Of a stretch of 11,318 nucleotides of DNA, positions 5,407 through 11,318 are shown in pieces (the first letter of the stretch is position 1; each line of letters opens with the position of its first letter). Location: NCBI GenBank assembly GCA_024763495.1, contig JANTFJ010000050.1, positions 1 through 11,318 on the forward strand, given 5' to 3'. The translations under genes were made by a program, and so were the position numbers. The stretch is from Desulfobulbaceae bacterium. Its GTDB lineage: Bacteria > Desulfobacterota > Desulfobulbia > Desulfobulbales > SURF-16. Under the pieces are notes generated by a model. It was given only the letters and a program-made list of their open reading frames with translations. It was not told the origin of the DNA and made no database searches.

Positions 5407-5570
5407 GATAGCGCTCGATAAAGTAGACCCATGAGGCGACAATCTCATAACAGGGGCACTGCCATGTGCTTGATCCACGCCCTGCAATAATAAATTTGTA
5501 TATTGGAGGGTTGTAGCGCGTGCAGGGAGGTGCTTAAGGAAGACCATGCAATCTCCTTACAGCAGTACGA
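5407..5570 (+). repeat. Dispersed repeat, family T2, copy T2b
   Basis: It begins six bases after the dnaN stop. GATAGCGCTCGATAAAGTAG aligns with 2889-2909. It is followed by GACAA(T)C..CATAAC, GCCATGT, TCCACGCC, GTATAT and GCGCGTGCAGGGAGGTG, then CTTACAG. The GGGGTT hairpin arm of T2a is deleted here. CCCTGCA (near 5480-5486) and TGCAGGG (5521-5527) make a perfect 7-bp inverted repeat, so the element is again hairpin-rich. It could terminate or stabilise the dnaN mRNA. No separate terminator was seen after dnaN. Confidence 0.72.
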
Positions 5571-6000
5571 TTCTATAGAAAAAATTTTACAAAAGTGAAT
5601 TAAAAATCTCAATATATACGATGTCTGCTATATATAACCAAGTACTATAGGCGGGCATTGCCCACAAGCCAGTAAAATCCAGTCATCCAGTAACATTAAG
5701 ATTGTTCAGCGGTTAATTGGTTTATTATACAAAATTAGTAACTATTCAGCAAAAGGCCAAAAGCTGGCCAAACCACTGTGCTGTAACTGTTAAGAGGTAA
5801 GCTGACGTAGTGTGACTCCGTGAGCCTTTAGCTGTGTTTGATCCGGCCGGCGCAGCATACTTGTGCTATGTAAGAAAGCTGATCGTGCGCAGGTAAGGGA
5901 TCAAGTTAAAATAACTTAAACATCTTGCATCTCATTTTCAGGCAGGTTTGAATGGGCGAAGATGAGGTGCTGGTTAACGCTTACAGATTTTAAAATAATA
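5571..6000 (+). repeat. Gene-free dnaN-gyrB spacer with repeat fragments
   Basis: It contains a GGGC-ATT-GCCC hairpin (5653-5663), end motifs GTAACTATTCAGC (5738-5750) and GTAACTGTTAAG (5783-5794), and a GGCCA-AAAGC-TGGCC hairpin (about 5756-5770). A family A core runs from about 5837 to 5890: GATCCGGCCGGCGCAGCATA and on through TGTGCTATGTAAG. It ends with a T2-like tail, GAGGTGCTGG...CGCTTACAG (about 5964-5986). No recF and no credible reading frame with a ribosome binding site were found. A weak TATTAT (5723-5728) could belong to a gyrB promoter. Confidence 0.5.
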
Positions 6001-6014
6001 GAGGTAAGAAATTA

Positions 6015-8411
6015 GTGAGTGAAGAACAAAAGAATTACGACGCAGGGCAGATAAAGGTATTGACCGGGCTGGAAGGTGTCAGAAGGCGACCTTCTATGTA
6101 TATAGGCAATACCAGCGTTGAAGGTTTGCATCATCTTGTTTACGAAGTTGTAGATAACAGTATTGATGAGGCGTTAGCCGGACATTGTTCAGTTATAAAG
6201 GTAACTCTTCACCAGGATGACAGCGTAACTGTTGAAGATAATGGACGAGGTATACCAGCTGAAAAACATCCAACTGAAAAAATATCTGCCCTGGAACTTG
6301 TAATGTGTACATTACATGCCGGAGGAAAATTTGATCATTCCACCTACAAGGTTTCCGGCGGACTGCATGGAGTCGGGGTTTCGGTCGTAAATGCCTTAAG
6401 CGAAACAGCTTCGGCAGAAGTAAAAAGAGATGGTAATATTTATTATCAAACCTACAGATACGGCATAAAGGAAAGTGATGTAAAAATTATTGGTCAAAGC
6501 AGTTCGAGTGGGACAAAAATAAGATTTAAGCCTGATTCTTCAATATTTAACGAAACAACGATTTTTCAATATGAGATAATTCAGTCCCGCCTGCGTGAAC
6601 TGGCTTTTTTAAATAAAAATGTCAAAATTATTCTAAAAGATGAAAGAAGCGGGGCAGAGGATGAATTTCATTATAAAGGCGGGATAGTTTCCTATGTGGA
6701 ATATTTAAACCGCAATAGAACTATTATTCATCCTGAACCAATTTATTTTTTTGGTGAAAAGGATGATGTTCAGGTTGAGATAGCTTTTCAATATTTTGAT
6801 GGTTTTTCCGAGCGGCTCTTCACCTTTGTTAACAATATTCATACCAGGGAGGGAGGTTCTCATGTTGCCGGTTTTCGTGGAGCCTTAACCAAGTGTATTA
6901 ATCGCTATGCCAGTGATGATGTTGTTCCCAAGAATTTGCAGGCCAAGTTAGGCGGTGATGATGTACGCGAAGGTATAACCTGCGTGCTTTCCGTTCGGGT
7001 GCCCAATCCCCAGTTTGAAGGACAGACCAAAACAAAATTGGGTAACAGTGAAGTTAAATCGATTGTTGAATCAATCTGCAATGAAAAGTTATCCATATAT
7101 CTTGAACAAAATCCCCAGATAGCCAAAAAAATATTATCAAAGGCGGTTGACGCGGCCAGGGCCAGGGAGGCGGCCCGGCGGGCCAAGGAACTTTCCCGTA
7201 AAAAGGGATCCGGTCTTGATTTGCTCATGGCCGGTAAACTGGCGGAGTGTCAATCTAAGAAACCAGAAGAAAGAGAGATTTTTCTGGTTGAGGGCGACAG
7301 TGCCGGGGGCAGCGCTAAACAGGGCAGAGATAGGGCATTTCAGGCAATTTTGCCTTTACGCGGCAAGATAATGAATGTGGAAAAGGCCCGTTTTGACCGA
7401 ATTTTAGCCAGTGAAGAGATAAAACAGATAATTGCCGCCCTGGGAGCAGGAATAGGCAAGGAAGATTTTGAAAAAGATAAATTGCGTTATCACAAAATTA
7501 TTATCATGACAGATGCTGATGTGGACGGTGCTCATATCCGTACCCTTCTCCTGACCTTTTTTTATCGCCAGATGCAATCATTGGTGGAAGACGGCTATGT
7601 TTACATAGCCCAGCCTCCTTTATACAGGATAGGCCGGGGCAAGAAGGAGCAGTTTTTTGCCGATGATAATGAATTGAATAAATATTTCTTTAATCGGGCC
7701 AGTGAACTGCTTATAGTTCATATGTCTGACGGCAAGGCCATTGAAAAAGATGAAATGGTATCTGTTCTTCATGATCTTTCAAATTATCAGCGCATTATAA
7801 ATTACCTGCAGAGGATGAACATCTGGCAGGATATGGTAAATTTTCTCCTGGCCGAGGATATAAAAACAGCGGATCAATTTACTGATGAAAATTTTGTTAA
7901 GGAACTGCGGAAAAAACTGGTAGGTAAAAATCTTATTTTAGGCAATATCAGGCCATGCCGCTGGAAACCCAGTTGTTATGAATTTGATGCCGCCTTCAAG
8001 GACAAGGCCCACACCATAATCACCATTGGCCCGAAAATTCCTCTTATTCCTGAATATCGTTCAGCTATAAATCTTTTTCCACGGATAGAGATGTTTTTAA
8101 ATACCTCTTTTGTTATTAAGACGAGGAGTAGTGAAAAGAACGTGGCCGGCTGGCAGGAACTTCTTGAAGAAATAAAGAAAGAATCATTCAAGGGCAGTTC
8201 CCTGCAACGCTATAAAGGTTTAGGTGAGATGAATCCTGAACAACTCTGGGAAACCACCATGGATCCCGGTCAGCGCGTTTTACTCCAGGTAAAAATTGAA
8301 GACGCGGAAAATGCCGATGATATTTTTACCACCTTGATGGGTGATAAGGTTGAACCAAGGCGGGAATTTATTAATGACCATGCCCTTGAAGTTTCCGAGC
8401 TTGATATTTAA
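6015..8411 (+). CDS. gyrB: DNA gyrase subunit B
   Basis: A 798-residue GyrB, the ATPase and TOPRIM subunit of DNA gyrase (A2B2), which introduces negative supercoils. The GHKL ATPase domain has EVVDNSIDEA (44-53, catalytic Glu44), DNGRGIP (75-81) and GGLHGVG (115-121). The transducer has QTKTKLGN (337-344), with the ATP-contacting Lys339. TOPRIM has EGDSAGGSA (426-434) and the metal-binding DADVD (500-504). A stretch of about 170 residues (roughly 550-720) before QRYKGLGEMN is the TOPRIM insertion found in Gram-negative GyrB. The tail contains MGDKVEPRREFI. Length is close to E. coli GyrB, and it is not ParE. It starts at GTG 6015 with AGAGGTAAG (6000-6008) as ribosome binding site. gyrA follows after 153 bp on the same strand. 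Confidence 0.98.
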   Translation: MSEEQKNYDAGQIKVLTGLEGVRRRPSMYIGNTSVEGLHHLVYEVVDNSIDEALAGHCSVIKVTLHQDDSVTVEDNGRGIPAEKHPTEKISALELVMCTLHAGGKFDHSTYKVSGGLHGVGVSVVNALSETASAEVKRDGNIYYQTYRYGIKESDVKIIGQSSSSGTKIRFKPDSSIFNETTIFQYEIIQSRLRELAFLNKNVKIILKDERSGAEDEFHYKGGIVSYVEYLNRNRTIIHPEPIYFFGEKDDVQVEIAFQYFDGFSERLFTFVNNIHTREGGSHVAGFRGALTKCINRYASDDVVPKNLQAKLGGDDVREGITCVLSVRVPNPQFEGQTKTKLGNSEVKSIVESICNEKLSIYLEQNPQIAKKILSKAVDAARAREAARRAKELSRKKGSGLDLLMAGKLAECQSKKPEEREIFLVEGDSAGGSAKQGRDRAFQAILPLRGKIMNVEKARFDRILASEEIKQIIAALGAGIGKEDFEKDKLRYHKIIIMTDADVDGAHIRTLLLTFFYRQMQSLVEDGYVYIAQPPLYRIGRGKKEQFFADDNELNKYFFNRASELLIVHMSDGKAIEKDEMVSVLHDLSNYQRIINYLQRMNIWQDMVNFLLAEDIKTADQFTDENFVKELRKKLVGKNLILGNIRPCRWKPSCYEFDAAFKDKAHTIITIGPKIPLIPEYRSAINLFPRIEMFLNTSFVIKTRSSEKNVAGWQELLEEIKKESFKGSSLQRYKGLGEMNPEQLWETTMDPGQRVLLQVKIEDAENADDIFTTLMGDKVEPRREFINDHALEVSELDI

Positions 8412-8564
8412 TCAGAAAACAGAATATAGAGGAAAGAAGTAAGAAAAAAGAGGAAATAAATAACTTGCATCTACAGTTAAGGCACTTATCCGTAACATTA
8501 ATTTCTTTTCTGGTTTATCTGGACTGGAAATAAGGTAATAAAGGAAATTTTTTAAAATTAAATT
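8412..8564 (+). other. gyrB-gyrA spacer, no gene
   Basis: A 153-bp purine-rich then mixed spacer. Its middle part, CTTGCATCTACAGTTAAGGC (about 8464-8483), recalls pieces at 5924 and 11140 and may be a worn repeat fragment. No terminator hairpin with a T-run is visible, so gyrB and gyrA are probably co-transcribed. TAA at 8559-8561 closes the gyrA frame upstream, which fixes its start at 8565 or later. Confidence 0.4.
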
Positions 8565-11045
8565 ATGACAGAACAAGAAGAACAGCAGTCACCAACCATT
8601 TCTATTGAGAAGGAGCTGCGTAAATCATATCTTGATTACGCCATGAGCGTCATAATAGGTCGGGCTCTGCCCGATGTTCGTGACGGACTGAAGCCGGTTC
8701 ACCGCCGGGCGCTTTTTGCCATGCGGGAATTAAATAATTATCACAACCGGCCTTATTTGAAATCAGCCCGTATAGTCGGTGACGTTATTGGTAAGTATCA
8801 TCCTCATGGCGACACAGCGGCCTATGATACCATTGTCAGGATGGCCCAGAATTTTTCTCTGCGTTATCCCCTGGTAGACGGTCAGGGTAACTTTGGTTCC
8901 GTGGATGGCGATTCTCCGGCAGCCATGCGTTACACTGAAGCGCGGATGACCAAGATAGACCAGGAAATGATTGCTGATCTTGAAAGAGATACGGTTGATT
9001 TTGTTCCTAATTACGATAATTCTCTAAAAGAGCCGGTGGTTTTTCCGGCGAAGATTCCCAATCTGCTGATTAATGGTTCAGCCGGTATTGCTGTGGGCAT
9101 GGCAACCAATATTCCGCCACATAATCTTAACGAGATTATGGACGGTCTGATTGCCATGATTGATGATCCTAATATTACAGTTCATCAGTTGATGGAATAT
9201 ATCAGCGGTCCTGATTTTCCTACCGGCGCCTTTATCTGCGGTAGAGCCGGTATCCGAGAGGCCTATGAAACCGGGCGGGGCAGTATTCTGCTGCGCTCCC
9301 GTCATCATATCGAAAAAAATAAAAAGAAACGGGAATCTATAATTATCACGGAAATTCCTTATCAGCAGAATAAAGCAATGCTGGTAGAAAAAATTGCCCG
9401 TCTTATTAAGGATAAAAGAGTAGATTCCATTGCCGAGGTTCGGGATGAATCAGACCGCCATGGTATGCGGATTGTCCTTGATTTGAAAAAGGATGAAGTT
9501 CCTGAGGTGGTGGTTAATCAGCTATACAAAATGACCCCGTTGCAGCGTAGTTACGGGATAATTCTGCTCAGTATTGTTAATAATAAGCCGGAAGTTCTCA
9601 ATTTAAAACAGATTCTTGAATATTTTCTTCTTCACCGGAAAACAGTAATTTACCGGCGGACAGCCTTTGATCTTAAAAAAGCCGAGGAAAAGGCCCATAT
9701 TCTTGAAGGGTTGAAAATAGCAATAACCAATCTTGATGAAGTTGTCGCTTTAATCAGGGCCTCAGCCAATCCCAATGAGGCCCGAGAAGGGCTGATGAGT
9801 CGTTTTGAGCTGTCTGAAATTCAGGCCCAGGCAATTCTTGAGATGCGGTTGCAGAAATTGACCGGACTTGAACGGGATAAGATTATTGGTGAACTGGAAG
9901 AATTATTAAAAAAGATAGCAAGATTTAAAGAAATTCTGGCAGATGAAAATCAGGTACTGAAAATAATAAAGGATGAATTTCTTGAGATTAAAGAACAGTA
10001 TGGCGATGATCGGCTGACGGAAATAATTGAGGCCCCGGATGAAATATTGCCGGAGGATCTGATTCAGCAGGAAGAAATGGTGGTAACCGTTACCCATGAC
10101 GGCTACATCAAACGTAATCCTGTTGATCTTTACCGTTCCCAGCGTCGGGGAGGAAAGGGAGTTAAGGGAATAAAAACCACGGAAGAAGATTATGTCAGTC
10201 ATCTTTACCTGGCCTCAACCCATGATACCTTTTTGTTTTTTACCAATCTCGGCAAGGTATTCTGGCGCAAGGTATACCAGATTCCCCAGGCCAGCCGCAT
10301 TGCCAAGGGCAAGGCTATTGTTAATCTGCTGGAGCTGAGCGAGGGAGAAAAACTGGCGGCTATTCTGCCGGTAAAGAGCTTTGAAATCAGCGATGATGAA
10401 GAATGTTTCATCATGATGGTAACTAAAAAGGGAATTGTTAAAAAGACCGTATTGCAGGAGTTTGATCGGCCCCGGCGCAAGGGAAAAATTGCCCTGAAAA
10501 TCCGTGAGGATGATGAGATTATTTCCGCAGTCCTGACCAATGGCAAGAATGAAATTCTCATGGTCTCCCATAACGGCATGGCCGTACGTTTTCAGGAAAG
10601 CGATGTCCGGGCCATGGGCAGGATGGCCACCGGGGTCAGGGGGATAAGATTAGGCGAGGAAGATTTTCTTATCGGCGTCCTGGTTCTGGCAACAGATGAT
10701 TCTATTCTGGTGGTGACGGAAAACGGTTTCGGCAAGAGAAGTCCGGTGGAAGAATACCGTCTGATAAAGCGGGGTGGTAAAGGGGTCATTGCTATTAAGG
10801 CCAGTGAAAGAAACGGCAAGCTTGTCGGTGCGTTACAGGTAAGAAATGAAGACGAAATTATGCTGATTACCAACAGTGGTAAAATTATCAGGATGAGCAT
10901 GGCTGATAACCGGGTAATAGGCCGCAACACCCAGGGTGTTAAGTTATTTAATCTTGATCAGGGCGAAAAGGTGGTGGGCATGGACCTGGTGCCGGAACAA
11001 TATAACGCTGATGAGGAAATTGAAGAAAAGGGGAAAGAGGAATGA
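8565..11045 (+). CDS. gyrA: DNA gyrase subunit A
   Basis: An 826-residue GyrA, the DNA cleavage-religation subunit that partners GyrB. The N-terminal segment SYLDYAMSVIIGRALPDVRD (21-40) leads into the winged-helix domain with the catalytic Tyr123 in AAMRYTE. The quinolone-determining segment is HPHGDTAAYD (79-88), with Thr84 at the E. coli Ser83 position and Asp88 at the Asp87 position. Thr is a natural variant in many bacteria and is not by itself evidence of resistance. The long coiled coil lies at about 365-490. The C-terminal beta-pinwheel begins with the GyrA box QRRGGKG (526-532), which distinguishes it from ParC. It ends in an acidic/lysine tail, EEIEEKGKEE. AAGGAA (8541-8546) lies rather far from the ATG, so initiation may be weak or coupled to gyrB. 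Its stop overlaps a following ATG. Confidence 0.98.
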   Translation: MTEQEEQQSPTISIEKELRKSYLDYAMSVIIGRALPDVRDGLKPVHRRALFAMRELNNYHNRPYLKSARIVGDVIGKYHPHGDTAAYDTIVRMAQNFSLRYPLVDGQGNFGSVDGDSPAAMRYTEARMTKIDQEMIADLERDTVDFVPNYDNSLKEPVVFPAKIPNLLINGSAGIAVGMATNIPPHNLNEIMDGLIAMIDDPNITVHQLMEYISGPDFPTGAFICGRAGIREAYETGRGSILLRSRHHIEKNKKKRESIIITEIPYQQNKAMLVEKIARLIKDKRVDSIAEVRDESDRHGMRIVLDLKKDEVPEVVVNQLYKMTPLQRSYGIILLSIVNNKPEVLNLKQILEYFLLHRKTVIYRRTAFDLKKAEEKAHILEGLKIAITNLDEVVALIRASANPNEAREGLMSRFELSEIQAQAILEMRLQKLTGLERDKIIGELEELLKKIARFKEILADENQVLKIIKDEFLEIKEQYGDDRLTEIIEAPDEILPEDLIQQEEMVVTVTHDGYIKRNPVDLYRSQRRGGKGVKGIKTTEEDYVSHLYLASTHDTFLFFTNLGKVFWRKVYQIPQASRIAKGKAIVNLLELSEGEKLAAILPVKSFEISDDEECFIMMVTKKGIVKKTVLQEFDRPRRKGKIALKIREDDEIISAVLTNGKNEILMVSHNGMAVRFQESDVRAMGRMATGVRGIRLGEEDFLIGVLVLATDDSILVVTENGFGKRSPVEEYRLIKRGGKGVIAIKASERNGKLVGALQVRNEDEIMLITNSGKIIRMSMADNRVIGRNTQGVKLFNLDQGEKVVGMDLVPEQYNADEEIEEKGKEE

Positions 11046-11110
11046 AGCATACCGGTGTTGTTATAGAAGTAGGAAATGGAAGGATATGGGGTTGCTGTAA
11101 GCACTCTTAG
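11042..11110 (+). pseudogene. Truncated start of a third cistron after gyrA
   Basis: ATG at 11042 overlaps the gyrA stop as ATGA. It has AAGGGGA (11028-11034) at good spacing, a typical translationally coupled start. The frame reads MKHTGVVIEVGNGRIWGC and stops at TAG 11108-11110, after only 22 residues. The last few codons (from about 11097) lie in a repeat block shared with 3484-3527, so the original gene seems to have been cut by, or fused to, a repeat. The TGVVIEV-NGR start recalls RseC/MucC-family proteins, but 18 residues are too few to be sure. It may instead be a chance frame or a real tiny peptide. Confidence 0.4.
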
Positions 11111-11170
11111 AAACAGGGCATAAACTCCGACTCCGAATCTAAGGCACTGGTTAAACACTTAGGCGCTTAC
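11097..11170 (+). repeat. Repeat block shared with 3484-3527
   Basis: GTAAGCACTCTTAGAAACAG (11097-11116) and GGCATAAACTCCGACTCCGA (11117-11136), then AAGGCA, match the copy at 3484-3527 with a handful of substitutions and one short insertion. The reverse complement of the middle part is at 155-179. The end CGCTTACGG (about 11164-11172) recalls the T2 right end. A weak ATTGT-CTAA-ACAAT hairpin followed by six T (11175-11193) could terminate gyrA transcription. Confidence 0.6.
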
Positions 11171-11274
11171 GGCCATTGTCTAAACAATTTTTTGTTTTGA
11201 TTTTTGGTAACTTCTCCATATGTGGTGGCACCCAACCGTAGATCTGCTAAAATTTGGACAATTTCTATCACGTC

Positions 11275-11299
11275 ATTCCGGCATGTAGTTGGCCGGAAT
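11275..11299. repeat. REP-like hairpin
   Basis: ATTCCGGC (11275-11282), a nine-base loop and GCCGGAAT (11292-11299) form a perfect 8-bp stem in the context GTC...CTA. This fits the widespread GTCATTCC(C/G)GC...GGAAT type of intergenic REP-like repeat. It is unlike families A and T2. No T-run follows, so it is not a standard terminator. Confidence 0.6.
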
Positions 11300-11318
11300 C
11301 TATAGACATTAAGCAGCT

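Noticed and set aside
5356..5547. Minus-strand 63-codon frame over the dnaN end and T2b
   Set aside because: It spans the dnaN C-terminus and a non-coding repeat, and the matching region of copy T2a does not preserve a similar frame as far as I can see.
8799..8828. Quinolone-resistance mutation at GyrA Thr84
   Set aside because: Thr at the Ser83 position is a natural state in many bacteria, and Asp88 is unchanged, so resistance cannot be inferred.
10205..10579. Two overlapping minus-strand open frames of about 120 codons
   Set aside because: They lie opposite the conserved C-terminal domain of gyrA, have no family resemblance or ribosome binding site, and are shadows of its codon pattern.
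11043..11066. gyrA TGA stop as a second selenocysteine codon
   Set aside because: Reading through gives only seven codons before TAG, no CxxU motif and no stem-loop after the TGA; the acidic tail is a normal GyrA end.

Overview
The window is a bacterial chromosome segment, A+T-rich overall and densest in A+T between the genes. It carries five full-length protein genes: an MtnA-family sugar-phosphate isomerase, a beta-lactamase-fold serine hydrolase on the minus strand, dnaN, gyrB and gyrA. GyrB is about 800 residues and carries the TOPRIM insertion typical of Gram-negative bacteria. dnaN, gyrB and gyrA follow one another without recF, a layout I recall from Desulfovibrio. With a probable selenoprotein gene added, this suggests a Desulfobacterota-like (deltaproteobacterial) anaerobe. 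That placement is inference from gene content, not a phylogenetic result.

Layout. 1-292: dispersed palindromic repeats, then a small GC hairpin ahead of a strong ribosome binding site. 293-451: a small two-helix membrane protein read through one in-frame TGA that creates a Cys-Met-Pro-Sec (CxxU) motif. A stem-loop starts two bases after the TGA, so this looks like an unannotated selenoprotein. 452-626: more repeats. 627-1736: mtnA-like gene. 1702-2832: serine hydrolase, convergent with mtnA and overlapping it by 35 bp. 2833-4263: a 1.4 kb gene-free stretch of repeat copies, one good sigma70-type promoter, and a very A+T-rich tract just before dnaN. 4264-5400: dnaN. 5401-6014: 614 bp of repeats where other bacteria may carry recF. 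6015-8411 gyrB and 8565-11045 gyrA. 11042-11110: the start of a third cistron, overlapping the gyrA stop as ATGA, cut short where a repeat copy begins. 11111-11318: repeat remnants and a REP-like hairpin.

How the parts work together. dnaN (sliding clamp) and gyrB/gyrA (DNA gyrase) are replication and topology genes that commonly lie near oriC. No dnaA is present, and DnaA-box matches in the A+T-rich tract are weak. The isomerase and the serine hydrolase are metabolic and cell-wall-type genes with no evident link to them.

The two most notable things are the candidate selenoprotein and a dense family of non-coding palindromic elements. These elements fill nearly every intergenic gap, start at or next to stop codons, end a few bases before start codons, and in one place appear to have truncated a gene.
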